Assembly: GCF_011758565.1 (NCBI RefSeq)
Contig: NZ_JAAMOX010000001.1
Location: forward strand, 1,837,838-1,901,837
Reading direction: 5' to 3'
DNA: 64,000 nt
DNA from: Lysinibacter cavernae
GTDB taxonomy: Bacteria > Actinomycetota > Actinomycetes > Actinomycetales > Microbacteriaceae
How positions within the stretch are numbered: position 1 is the stretch's first letter; each line of letters opens with the position of its first letter. Below the pieces are notes generated by a model. The model saw nothing but the letters and a program-made list of their open reading frames with translations, was not told the origin of the DNA and did not search any database. Shown here in pieces: positions 27,228 through 35,854 of this stretch. The translations under genes were made by a program, and so were the position numbers.

Positions 27228-30200
27228 CTAGCGCTGGCTGACCATGGTTGATACGGCCGGAACATCGTTCAGACGGCGGCGACGAATGACCACAAGGCCA
27301 AGTCCGAGCAGCATGGTTACGGCAAGAAGACCCATGAGTCCGTTCGAGTCGCTACCCGTGTGAGCGAGCTTGCCACCTGCGGCATAGGATGCCGGGTTGC
27401 TGTAGTCGTCACAGGCAACTTCTGCGCCGAGTGGGAAGGAGAACGAAGCGGAGTTCATCGCTTCGCCGGCCTTGTAGTAGCCGTCGAATACCTGAGCTCC
27501 CGCGGTAGTAAGGGTTACTCCCACGCCAGACCAGCTCACCGTTCCACCCGATTTGACGGCTGCTGGGAGGCTCAGCGTTGCAAGCGTCAGGCCAGAAGCA
27601 GAAACGTTGGGCTTACCCGTCGAATCGTTTGACGTCACATCCATAAGCAGCACACCGGTGTTCGGTCCCGTGATCTGCACCTGCGGGTTCGACATGACAA
27701 TGTTCAGGATCGTGCCGTGACCGGTGAAGGTTGCTCCTCCGCCGAAGGCAACCTTGCCGATGCTGTCAGTCTGGTTGAAGGTTCCAGAGCCGGAACCCCA
27801 TCCGATCGATGCGGCTCCCTTTGCGGCAGGCCCGTTGATGTAGGAAACGAAGGAGTCACGGACTCCCCACGCGAAGCTGGCGCCTGCAACCGAGTTGGCA
27901 ACACACGGCTTGTTCGGGTCAACGATTGGCGAGGTAGTGATCGGTTCAACAACGGTAAAGGTTGCCGTTGCTGTTCCGCTCGCTCCAACGATTTCAACCC
28001 TGTGTTCGCCGAGCTCGAAGTCAGCGGGAACAGTCCAGGACTGCGAAATTTCGCCATCCGCGTTGGCCGTCGGGTTCGTTCCAACCTTGACAGGGGTCGA
28101 GTACACGGTGATGTCGACTTTTTCGTTGGCCGCGTAGTTCTTCGCGGTGAAAATCATCTCTGCACCCTGGGATACGGTCTGCACGTTGCTGGTAACAACG
28201 GGCTTCTTCGGCGTTGGAGGTGTCACCACCTCATCCTTCGAGCCACCGTACGTAAAGCTCACCGGGGCACCGGCGGTGTTCGAGTAGAAGCCCTTCAGCG
28301 TACTCGGCTCAAGCGTTGGCAGGAGCGTCGTCGAGAGGTTCGCCCAGTTCACGACCCCCGTGTCCGCGGCAAGGATGCCGGCACTCGAAGCGAGCTTTGC
28401 GATGTCAACGCGGGCAACGGTGAAGCCGCTCGTGTCGCTCGTTGACATCTCGGCGCTAATCACCGCGGAACCATCGGCTGCAAACGTCACCCACGGGTTC
28501 TGCAGCACGATGTCAAAACCGTGCAGCTCACTCACAAACTGGATCGCACCGGAGTACTTGATAACGCCGGTCTTCTTGGCGGTGTCGTACGTGCTTCCTG
28601 TCGCCTGTGCGAAACCGAAGACGTTACCGGCAGACTTGGTGGCACCGTTGACGGCGTTGATCTGGCCAGAGGCCATTCCAAGAACGTAGTTGCTCCACTC
28701 TGACTTGAATGCCCAGTTGAGCGCACCCGTCGGAGTTTCAGTTCCTGGATCGGGGTCTACCGTCTTTGCGGTGTAGTTCACGGGAACGGAGAGCTCCTGC
28801 GACGCATTGGGGTTACCCAGCCCACCTGCGTAGGTGTATACGCCCCAGTTACCACCGGCAATCGGTGTTGCTGGCGAGGCGATCTTCAGCTCAGCCGTAA
28901 ACGAACCGTCGGCGGCGAGGTTGACCCACTGCCCGCGAATCGTTTCACGGTGCTCTTCTGGAACCTGGTTCAGAACGGACTCGGCGAGGGCCCATTTGCG
29001 CGATTCATTGTTGATCGCACGCTGCGAGCTTGGCACGTTGGCGGATGGCTTCCAGTTGGATGCGAAGCTACCGAATACAACAAAGGTTCCTTGCGGGAGG
29101 GTTGCTGGGATCGGAACGCCGGCTCCGCCAACGTTCGACGCGGGGTCGAAGCCTGTTCCCTTCACAACGATCGTGTCGCCGTCAACCACCGAGGCATTCG
29201 ACAGCGGCGTGACGCCGTCTGCTTTGAACACCTCAATCTTCGGCTCAAACACCGGAGCAACAGGAGCCGCAGCATTCGTGAAGTTCACCGGAACAAACTT
29301 CTCCTGAGCAGCATTATTCACACTGCCAGCACCATACGTGTACACACCAAAACGACCAGCATCCAACGGCGCCTTCGCACCCGTGAACTCCGTCATCTCC
29401 AACGTCGCCGTAAACGAACCAGACGCATCCAACTCAGTCCACTGATTCTCAACAGCAGACTTGTACCGCTCAGGAATTCCATCCAACGTCGCCTGAGTCG
29501 TAGCCCACTTCTGCGGACCACCAACACGAGCAGTCGCAGGAGCCTCCGCAGACGGCCGCCAATTCTCAAGGAAGCTACCAAACACAATGTAGTTCCCCTG
29601 CGGCAACGTCGCAGGAATCGGAATACCACGACCGCCAACATTGGCAGCAGGATCAAAACCCGAACCCTTCACAACAATCGAGTCACCAACGTGAACCTCA
29701 GACTGCGCAATCGGCGTCACACCATCAGCCTTGAACACCTCGACCTTTGGCTCAAACACCGGAGTCACGGGTGCGTCTTCTGTTGCGGCCGCAGAGAAGG
29801 CAAGGTTGTCAGAGGCCTGACCCGCATAGCGGCTGAGGTCGGAAGGCGCAATCGTCGGGGAGATCACACCGGGCATGCTTGCCCACGAGACCTGTGTGTC
29901 GGATGCGGTCGGCTGTCCGGGAACGCCGGCAAACGTTGCAACGGTTACACGAGCAACCGTCTCGGGGTTCGCCGTAGACGAAACGCTGGTCTCCGCGCTG
30001 ACCGTCACGGTGCCATCAGCGGCAACCGTAACCCACGGGTTCTGCATCCGAAGGTCAAAGCCGTGACCGGTTCCGAGGAAGTCAACGCCACCAAAGTATT
30101 TTGCGGTTCCCTCACCGGTCAGGGAGTTGTAGTCGCTGTCGCTGGATTCGGGGAACGAGTATGTTCCGTCGCCCTGCACGGTTGCACCGGCATACGTGCT

Positions 30201-30644
30201 GATCGTGCCACCGGCAAATGTGGTGACGTAGTTTCGCCAGCTGGCCTTGAAGCCCCAGCTCAGCGCGCCACCGTTTTCTTTGAGGGTCGCCGTCTGCGTC
30301 GGGAGCGCAGCCGCGACAAGCGGGGCAACAGCGGGAGCAGGCGCCGCTGCCGCTTCTGGCGCAGGCGCCTCGGCGGCGGGCGCGGGTGCATCGGCAGTGG
30401 GCACCTCGGCAGGTGCCGCAGGCTGCTCGGCTACTGGAGCCTCATCAGCGGGAGCGGGCTGCTCGTCGGGTGCAGGAACCGGAGCGGGGGTCTCTGCTTC
30501 TACAACCTGTTCAATCGCTGCCGGGTCGTCGTTTGCAAACACGACGCTCGGAGAAAAGAACACTCCGCCGAGCGCGACCAGTGTGGCCGTTGCTGCAGCG
30601 GTCCAACGAGAAAATCCTTGACGTTTCCGCCTGGCAACTCCCAC
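27228..30644 (-). CDS. Large sortase-anchored heme protein with three HtaA domains and duplicated module
   Basis: The 1138-residue protein has a signal peptide (about 15-37), a Pro/Ala/Glu-rich stalk (40-115), HtaA domain 1 (about 125-290), two tandem modules of about 170 residues (292-462 and 463-635, each opening FEPKxEVFKADGVTP), HtaA domain 2 (about 638-815), an Ig-like domain (about 830-915), HtaA domain 3 (about 925-1080), and an LAHTG signal (1093-1097) with membrane helix and RRRR. LAxTG is typical of class E sortase substrates; no such sortase is encoded here. It probably captures heme at the wall for HmuT. GTG 30644 follows GAGGTG. Module 1 has codon use unlike the rest. Confidence 0.88.
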   Translation of the reverse strand: MGVARRKRQGFSRWTAAATATLVALGGVFFSPSVVFANDDPAAIEQVVEAETPAPVPAPDEQPAPADEAPVAEQPAAPAEVPTADAPAPAAEAPAPEAAAAPAPAVAPLVAAALPTQTATLKENGGALSWGFKASWRNYVTTFAGGTISTYAGATVQGDGTYSFPESSDSDYNSLTGEGTAKYFGGVDFLGTGHGFDLRMQNPWVTVAADGTVTVSAETSVSSTANPETVARVTVATFAGVPGQPTASDTQVSWASMPGVISPTIAPSDLSRYAGQASDNLAFSAAATEDAPVTPVFEPKVEVFKADGVTPIAQSEVHVGDSIVVKGSGFDPAANVGGRGIPIPATLPQGNYIVFGSFLENWRPSAEAPATARVGGPQKWATTQATLDGIPERYKSAVENQWTELDASGSFTATLEMTEFTGAKAPLDAGRFGVYTYGAGSVNNAAQEKFVPVNFTNAAAPVAPVFEPKIEVFKADGVTPLSNASVVDGDTIVVKGTGFDPASNVGGAGVPIPATLPQGTFVVFGSFASNWKPSANVPSSQRAINNESRKWALAESVLNQVPEEHRETIRGQWVNLAADGSFTAELKIASPATPIAGGNWGVYTYAGGLGNPNASQELSVPVNYTAKTVDPDPGTETPTGALNWAFKSEWSNYVLGMASGQINAVNGATKSAGNVFGFAQATGSTYDTAKKTGVIKYSGAIQFVSELHGFDIVLQNPWVTFAADGSAVISAEMSTSDTSGFTVARVDIAKLASSAGILAADTGVVNWANLSTTLLPTLEPSTLKGFYSNTAGAPVSFTYGGSKDEVVTPPTPKKPVVTSNVQTVSQGAEMIFTAKNYAANEKVDITVYSTPVKVGTNPTANADGEISQSWTVPADFELGEHRVEIVGASGTATATFTVVEPITTSPIVDPNKPCVANSVAGASFAWGVRDSFVSYINGPAAKGAASIGWGSGSGTFNQTDSIGKVAFGGGATFTGHGTILNIVMSNPQVQITGPNTGVLLMDVTSNDSTGKPNVSASGLTLATLSLPAAVKSGGTVSWSGVGVTLTTAGAQVFDGYYKAGEAMNSASFSFPLGAEVACDDYSNPASYAAGGKLAHTGSDSNGLMGLLAVTMLLGLGLVVIRRRRLNDVPAVSTMVSQR
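29220..29767 (-). repeat. Tandem module boundary with direct repeats and atypical codon use
   Basis: Near-identical stretches of about 37 bases at 29220-29256 and 29731-29767 (both contain GGCTCAAACACCGGAG) bracket module 1 of the HtaA protein. Inside, the coding strand strongly prefers codons ending in T or G, unlike both flanks. This suggests intragenic exchange or import of one module. Confidence 0.65.
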
Positions 30645-30694
30645 GATATGAACACCTCAAACTATGTATCAATCAGAAAAATTTCGGGCCGTGC

Positions 30695-30754
30695 TTAGGT
30701 AAGGCGCGTCTTACTTAGGCGCGGCTAACCAATGTAACCCTAACCTGACTAACC
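30695..30754. promoter_or_regulatory. Cluster of DtxR-like half-sites upstream of the large HtaA gene
   Basis: TTAGGTAAG (30695-30703) and CTTACTTAG (30710-30718) form an inverted repeat, and TAACC occurs four times in one orientation at 30726, 30735, 30741 and 30750. Half-sites resemble TTAGGTTAG of the DtxR box, but the spacer is six bases instead of one. Promoter control by iron is plausible. Confidence 0.4.
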
Positions 30755-30891
30755 GCTGAGTGTCAAAGAGAAAACCCCCTATACCGATTCAACTTCGGAA
30801 ATGAACGGTAACGCGCCGACGTTGTCTTATTAGACTGAGAGTTGAATGCCATTTTGGCGGCCGAGCCACCCAGAGATACCCAGGAGCTTCC

Positions 30892-31314
30892 ATGACGTAC
30901 GACGTGAACCGCAGCGACAGCGAATGGCGCGAAACCCTGAGCCCTGAGCAGTACGAGGTGCTTCGCCAGTCAGGAACAGAACGGCCCTTCAGCGGCGAGC
31001 TGAACGACGAAGAACGCGCTGGGCTCTACACGTGCGCTGCCTGCGGCAACGAACTCTTCCAGGCAGGAACAAAGTTTGATGCGGGATGCGGCTGGCCAAG
31101 CTTCTACGAATCCATCCGCCCAGAGGCTGTCGAGCTGCTCTCCGACACCAGCCTCGGCCGCGAGCGCACCGAGGTTCGCTGCGCGCGGTGCGGTTCGCAC
31201 CTCGGCCACGTCTTCGACGATGGCTTTGGCACCCCAACGGGCGACCGCTACTGCATGAACTCGCTCGCCCTCAACTTTGCGCCTGAAGACGACGAGTCTT
31301 CAGCAGCCAGCTAG
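30892..31314 (+). CDS. msrB: Peptide-methionine (R)-S-oxide reductase
   Basis: The 140-residue enzyme repairs methionine-R-sulfoxide in proteins. It has two zinc CxxC pairs (Cys48/Cys51 and Cys97/Cys100), the GCGWPSF motif, GHVFDDG, and catalytic Cys121 in DRYCMNSLAL. ATG 30892 follows AGGAG. It shares one base with the start of the next gene (TAGTG), so the two are translated together. Confidence 0.96.
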   Translation: MTYDVNRSDSEWRETLSPEQYEVLRQSGTERPFSGELNDEERAGLYTCAACGNELFQAGTKFDAGCGWPSFYESIRPEAVELLSDTSLGRERTEVRCARCGSHLGHVFDDGFGTPTGDRYCMNSLALNFAPEDDESSAAS

Positions 31315-31859
31315 TGAGCGAACTCTACAACGCGATCCGTAATCGTCGCTCGTTTTCGAAGGTAACCGAGGCAACGCCTGACAGCGCCGAGCTCGAGCAT
31401 TTGTTGGAAGCAGCCGGCCGCGTCGCCGACCACAGCTCACTGCATCCTTGGCGCGTCATCGCTATTCGTGGCGAGTCCCGCACCAAGGTTGGAAAGTCGC
31501 TTGCAAAAGCCGACGGCAAGAAAAAGGGCGAGGCCGACGGCTTCATCCGAAAAGCCCACCGCGCTGAACTGCTTCTTGCGGTCGTTTTTTCTCCAAAGCC
31601 GAGTCACAAGGTTCCAAGCTGGGAACAAGAAGCTGTGGCATCCGGCGTCGCTCACTCTCTGTCACTCCTACTGGATGACGCGGGCTGGGGCGTGCTCTGG
31701 CGCACTGGGCCGCACACTCGTGCCAAGCCAGTGGCAAAGGCACACAAATTGCGCAAGGGCGAAAAACTCATGGGTTGGCTCTACGTTGGTGGCAAACCGG
31801 ATGGAGATCGCTCCGCCCGCAAAACAATTGCCGCGGCCGACTACCTCAGCGAGCTCTAG
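31314..31859 (+). CDS. Nitroreductase-family flavoprotein
   Basis: The 181-residue protein starts with the nitroreductase FMN motif (NAIRNRRSFSKV) and shows HSSLHPWRVIAI, ASGVAHSLSLLLDDAGWGVLWRTG and the closing LMGWLYVGG. These enzymes use NAD(P)H to reduce nitro compounds, quinones or flavins as dimers; the substrate is unknown. The GTG start overlaps the msrB stop, suggesting a shared redox-stress role (inference). Confidence 0.88.
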   Translation: MSELYNAIRNRRSFSKVTEATPDSAELEHLLEAAGRVADHSSLHPWRVIAIRGESRTKVGKSLAKADGKKKGEADGFIRKAHRAELLLAVVFSPKPSHKVPSWEQEAVASGVAHSLSLLLDDAGWGVLWRTGPHTRAKPVAKAHKLRKGEKLMGWLYVGGKPDGDRSARKTIAAADYLSEL

Positions 31860-31923
31860 CCGCCAAACACAGCCAACACCTTCGTCGCGTTACAGACAAA
31901 ATCAACCGGATTCGCAGAGACAA

Positions 31924-32871
31924 CTAGCGTGTGCGTCGAGGCCGGATGCTTGACACCCCAACCGCCACGAGCGCAACGATAACGCCTATGACGGTTCCGG
32001 CAGTTACTGGAGACGACCCGACAGGTAGCAGCAGGTCAAGGACGAGCGAGCAGCACAGCTGGCCGCTGATGCTCGCGAGGCCAAGCAGCAGCACGCCCGT
32101 CTGCTTCACAAACACGGCCATGCCGCCGATGAAGATGCAACCGACAAGACCGCCGACGTAGTACCAGGGCTCCGGTGGAAACTCGGTTGGAAAGCCAACA
32201 AACGCGCCCCGAACGAGCGTGATCGTTGCGAGCACAAGCGTACCAACGACGAAGTTCACAAACGTTGCGCTGACGGCGCTGTTGGTCAGTGAACGAACGC
32301 GGCCGTTCACAGCCGGCTGCCACGCCGTTCCGAGGCCTGCGAGGAGCGGCATGATGAACCAGACAAGCGACCCGGCGTGCGTAAGCTGACCGCTCACGGT
32401 GATCGCGACCGCAAGCAAGCACAGCCCCACTGCGGCAAGGCGACGACGGTTTGGCGGGATCTTCCCTGACGGGCCGACGCCCCAGGCATCCAGAAACACG
32501 CCAAACGTAGTCTGACCCGCAACAACACCAACCGTAAACAGGGCAACGCCGAGGATTCCAGCACTGAGCCCCTGCGAGAGCACAAGGAAAGCGCCGGCGG
32601 CTCCACCCATTGCGGCCCACCACGGGAAGGTTCCGCCGCGAATGCCAGCCCAGAGGTCAGCCAGCCCGCTGCGGGCCTGTTTACTGCACAGCACCAGGAT
32701 CGTCATGATGACAAGTCCCGAGCCAAACGAGTAGGTCGCTGCGACAAAGCCGTCGCCGAGCACGGCGCCAAACTGGCCGTTCAACCGGGTCTGCACCGCG
32801 ACAAGGGCGCCACAGAGCATGACGATGATGATGGCCACCCATGTGGGAACCCTGAGTGATTTTGTGGCCAT
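31924..32871 (-). CDS. YdcZ-type (DUF606) DMT-superfamily membrane transporter
   Basis: The 315-residue protein has about ten transmembrane helices in two similar halves, each starting with a YdcZ-like pattern (GALVAVQTRLNGQFG and GLGTAWQPAVNGRVRS). Relatives belong to the drug/metabolite transporter superfamily; substrate unknown. ATG 32871 (MATKSLRVPTW) is preferred over 32901. Confidence 0.85.
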   Translation of the reverse strand: MATKSLRVPTWVAIIIVMLCGALVAVQTRLNGQFGAVLGDGFVAATYSFGSGLVIMTILVLCSKQARSGLADLWAGIRGGTFPWWAAMGGAAGAFLVLSQGLSAGILGVALFTVGVVAGQTTFGVFLDAWGVGPSGKIPPNRRRLAAVGLCLLAVAITVSGQLTHAGSLVWFIMPLLAGLGTAWQPAVNGRVRSLTNSAVSATFVNFVVGTLVLATITLVRGAFVGFPTEFPPEPWYYVGGLVGCIFIGGMAVFVKQTGVLLLGLASISGQLCCSLVLDLLLPVGSSPVTAGTVIGVIVALVAVGVSSIRPRRTR

Positions 32872-32996
32872 CCTCTCACTATAGAACTCGCGGCGACGCA
32901 CGTCATATCAGCACCCCTACAACCGAGTCAGCTGGATGCCGTGACCACCATAGGCTGGCCCCATCAGCATCTCGTGGACCAAAGGAGACTCCCTCA

Positions 32997-34178
32997 ATGT
33001 CTGAATACGAACTCGGCACTGCCCTCGACACCGATTACTACGGTGTGTTCGAGAACGTTCCCGCAGAAGACCGCGCCGTGTGGCAGCGGGCCCGCGACTT
33101 CATTATTGAAATCCTCCCTGAGGTGAACGACGCCTGGGACAAGGCAGAGTATCCACTTCGTTGGGCCACTCGACTTGGCGAGCTTGACCTGCTGAATGAC
33201 GGCGTCGAGGGCCCTGGGCTGAACACCATCAGCCCGCTTGCGGCTGGTCTCGCCACGATGGAACTCTCGCGCGGCGACGGCTCGATCGGCACGATCGTTG
33301 GGGTACAGGCAGGCCTCGCACTACGCAGCGTTGCGATGTACGGCAGCGACGAGCAGAAAGCCGAATGGCTCGTACCGCTCTCGCGCGGCGAGAAGCTCGG
33401 CGCCTTTGCGCTGACGGAGCCTGACCACGGCTCCGACTCGGTATCACTTGAAACCACGGCTGTCCGTGACGGTGACGAATGGGTCATCAACGGCTCCAAG
33501 AAGTGGATCGGCAACGGTTCCGTCGGGCACATGTCCGTTGTGTGGGCGCGCGATGAGGCCGGTAACGTACGCGGGTTTATCGTTCCACAGGACACCCCCG
33601 GTTACTCGGCGACGACGATCACGGGCAAGGTTTCGCTACGCGCCATCCACCAGGCCGAAATCACGTTCACCAACATGCGGGTCCCCGCAGATGCGGTACT
33701 CCCCGGGGCAAACAGCTTCAAGGACACCGCAAAGATCCTGTTCGCGACGCGACTCGGGGTTGCCTGGGGCGCGCTTGGGCACGCAACCGCGATGTATGAG
33801 GCCGCGCTCACCTACGCGCAGCAGCGGATTCAGTTTGGCAAGCCGCTCGCATCGTTCCAAATGGTTCAGGAACGACTCACTGAGATGCTCGCAGAGCTCA
33901 CGTCAATGCAGATGCACTGTCTTGTGCTCACCCAGCGGGAAGCCGCTGGAACGATGACGCCAACTCAGGCTTCGCTCGCAAAATACAACAACACCCGAAA
34001 GGCTCGGCAGATCGCACAGATTGCTCGCGACATGCTCGGCGGCAACGGCATCCTGCTCGAGCATCACGTCATCCGGCACTTTGCTGATGTTGAGGCGCTC
34101 CATACCTACGAGGGCACAGAGAGCGTTCAGGCGCTTCTGGTCGGCCGAGACGTGACAGGCAAGGGTGCCTTCGCGTAG
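32997..34178 (+). CDS. Acyl-CoA dehydrogenase, glutaryl-CoA-dehydrogenase-like
   Basis: The 393-residue FAD enzyme has FALTEPDHGSDSVSLETTA, WVINGSKKWIGNG, RIQFGKPLASFQMVQ and RDMLGGNGILLEHHVIRHFADVEALHTYEGTESVQALLVGRD. Glu372 in TYEGT is the expected catalytic base and the TYEGTxxxxALxxGR ending is characteristic of glutaryl-CoA dehydrogenases and close relatives. Exact substrate is not settled by sequence; no other lysine-degradation genes are adjacent. ATG 32997 follows AAAGGAGA. Confidence 0.88.
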   Translation: MSEYELGTALDTDYYGVFENVPAEDRAVWQRARDFIIEILPEVNDAWDKAEYPLRWATRLGELDLLNDGVEGPGLNTISPLAAGLATMELSRGDGSIGTIVGVQAGLALRSVAMYGSDEQKAEWLVPLSRGEKLGAFALTEPDHGSDSVSLETTAVRDGDEWVINGSKKWIGNGSVGHMSVVWARDEAGNVRGFIVPQDTPGYSATTITGKVSLRAIHQAEITFTNMRVPADAVLPGANSFKDTAKILFATRLGVAWGALGHATAMYEAALTYAQQRIQFGKPLASFQMVQERLTEMLAELTSMQMHCLVLTQREAAGTMTPTQASLAKYNNTRKARQIAQIARDMLGGNGILLEHHVIRHFADVEALHTYEGTESVQALLVGRDVTGKGAFA

Positions 34179-34188
34179 CCAGCTCAAT

Positions 34189-34244
34189 CGAGATGACCCA
34201 AATGTTCCTATTTTGATACGAATAGGAACATTTGGGTCATCTCG
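34189..34244. repeat. Long intergenic hairpin, copy C of the shared palindrome family
   Basis: A perfect 24-bp stem (34189-34212 with 34221-34244) closes an 8-base loop. Its core TGACCCAAATGTTCCTATT matches the arms of the 704-765 hairpin. It sits 10 bases after the acyl-CoA dehydrogenase stop, between convergent genes, and lacks a T tract. Confidence 0.85.
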
Positions 34245-34272
34245 TTTCCCCTGAGGTCGGGGGCGCTCGTGG

Positions 34273-35202
34273 TTAGTGGAAGTTCAGATCGCGGTCGATC
34301 TCGTCATCGAACCAATTTGTAGTATCTGCGCCGATACCGCTACTGAATGCGGTCTCGCTCCAGACGTCAACCGTGCCAACCTCCGACTGTGCTCGGATAG
34401 TGTTTGGCGCCTTTGGATCGTTGACGAGGCCGGTGCTGGTCGCATCCCCGATCGAACTGTTGCTTTCGATGTTGTAGGTTCCGTCCGGCACCACAACCGT
34501 GACGGTGCCAACCTGGGAGGTTGCAACAATACTTGACGGCTTCTGGCTGCCAGGAACGAAGACGGAGATCGACCCGACCTCAGATGTCGCCGAGATCTTC
34601 GAGGCAAACGTTGTCACCGAAACCTCACCAACCTGCGAGCGCACATCTATCGCGTCGAGCGCAGGAAAGGATGTTGGGAGCTCGATGCTGACCGATCCAC
34701 TGCCTCCTGAACCAAACCAACGAGTGATGCCGGCTTTTTCCAGCGTAATCACGAGTTCGGAGTCAACAACCTCGGTCTTCATCGTTGTGGCTGGCGTTCC
34801 CCACCATACGGAATCGTAGGAAACCACAGGCTTGTCAACTGCCCCAGAGGACGTCAGGCTTACGTCCCCGACGGTTCCGGCGACTCGAATACTCGTGAAC
34901 GTTTCCGTGATGGTTTGAGTGGAGTTTTCACGAGAGGTAATGGTTCCGGCAACGCCTGTGAAGAACGCCCCTGCCATGATGAGCACGGCAAGGAATCCAC
35001 CGACCACCATCGTGATAACCCGAACGGAGGACGAGCCGTTTGGGGCAGCAGTTCCTCCGCCAGGAGGAGTCGGTGTGGATACCTCTGAAAACGGTGGAGT
35101 CGTCTGTGCCTGTTGGCCTGACATGCTGGTTCCTTCGTAGCTGGTGTGGGGGTGTGTCGTGGTGTCGGCGTCGTGCGGGCCGCGGATGCTTGGCGTGGTC
35201 AT
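34273..35202 (-). CDS. Membrane protein with DUF4097-like beta-strand domain
   Basis: The 309-residue product has a Pro/Thr/Gly-rich N-terminus, one helix (about 65-88: ITMVVGGFLAVLIMAGAFFTGVAG) and a C-terminal domain of short repeated beta strands (IDVRSQVGEVSVTT, ISATSEVGSISVFV, IVATSQVGTVTVVV, IRAQSEVGTVDVW), typical of DUF4097/LiaF-like folds. It is the third gene of an operon with a NarL-type kinase and regulator and overlaps the regulator stop by four bases (ATGA). An alternative ATG at 35124 has a good ribosome site (AAGGAA). Comparable LiaF-like proteins modulate envelope-stress kinases; that role here is inference. Confidence 0.75.
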   Translation of the reverse strand: MTTPSIRGPHDADTTTHPHTSYEGTSMSGQQAQTTPPFSEVSTPTPPGGGTAAPNGSSSVRVITMVVGGFLAVLIMAGAFFTGVAGTITSRENSTQTITETFTSIRVAGTVGDVSLTSSGAVDKPVVSYDSVWWGTPATTMKTEVVDSELVITLEKAGITRWFGSGGSGSVSIELPTSFPALDAIDVRSQVGEVSVTTFASKISATSEVGSISVFVPGSQKPSSIVATSQVGTVTVVVPDGTYNIESNSSIGDATSTGLVNDPKAPNTIRAQSEVGTVDVWSETAFSSGIGADTTNWFDDEIDRDLNFH

Positions 35203-35852
35203 GACGCGTCGCCTCCCAAATAACGAAGCACGGCCAGGACCCTGCGGTTTTCGTTCTCAGCCGGCGCGAGGCCCAGCTTGCTGAAGATGGAGCTGACGTG
35301 CTTTTCTATCGCGCCCTCTCCCACATTCAGTTCTGAGGCAACTGCGGCGTTTGAACGCCCCTCTGCCATCAGTTTGAGCACTTCTTGTTCACGGGCTGTG
35401 AGCAGTTCAAGCCCGCTTGTCTTGCGTGATCTCACCACGATCTGTGCCACCACCTCTGGGTCAAGTACGGTTCCGCCCGCGCCAACTTTGGCAACGGCGG
35501 ACAGGAATTCGTCAACATCGGCGACCCGGTCCTTGAGCAGATAGCCAAGTCCCCCAGAGTTGTCACCGATGAGCTCGGCCGCATAGCGCTCCTCGACATA
35601 CTGCGAGAGCACAAGCACTCTGACGCCGGGATTCTGTCCACGGATGACCGCGGCGGCACGGATGCCCTCGTCGGTAAAGGTTGGGGGCATCCGGACATCA
35701 ACGATGGCGAGATCCGGAGCATCCGCGCTCACTGCGGAAAGCAAGTCTTTTGCGTTATCAACGGCGCCGACGACGTCGTGTCCCGCGTCGACAAGGAGCC
35801 GTTCAAGACCGACCCTCAGCAGGACCGAATCTTCTGCTATGACGATGCGCAT
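35199..35852 (-). CDS. NarL/LuxR-family response regulator
   Basis: The 217-residue regulator has a receiver domain (Glu7/Asp8, phospho-acceptor Asp52 in LAIVDVRMPP, VLVLSQY) and a LuxR helix-turn-helix (LTAREQEVLKLMAEGRSNAAVASELNVGEGAIEKHVSSIFSKLGL). ATG 35852 lies two bases after the kinase stop, so the two are coupled. The receiver reads EDSVLLRVGLERLL, usual for DesR/LiaR-like regulators. Confidence 0.93.
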   Translation of the reverse strand: MRIVIAEDSVLLRVGLERLLVDAGHDVVGAVDNAKDLLSAVSADAPDLAIVDVRMPPTFTDEGIRAAAVIRGQNPGVRVLVLSQYVEERYAAELIGDNSGGLGYLLKDRVADVDEFLSAVAKVGAGGTVLDPEVVAQIVVRSRKTSGLELLTAREQEVLKLMAEGRSNAAVASELNVGEGAIEKHVSSIFSKLGLAPAENENRRVLAVLRYLGGDAS

Positions 35853-35854
35853 GG

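Noticed and set aside
28950..30698. Long plus-strand frame opposite the large HtaA gene
   Set aside because: The Arg/Asn-rich translation has no domain, and the minus strand encodes a clear multi-domain HtaA protein with signal peptide and sortase signal.
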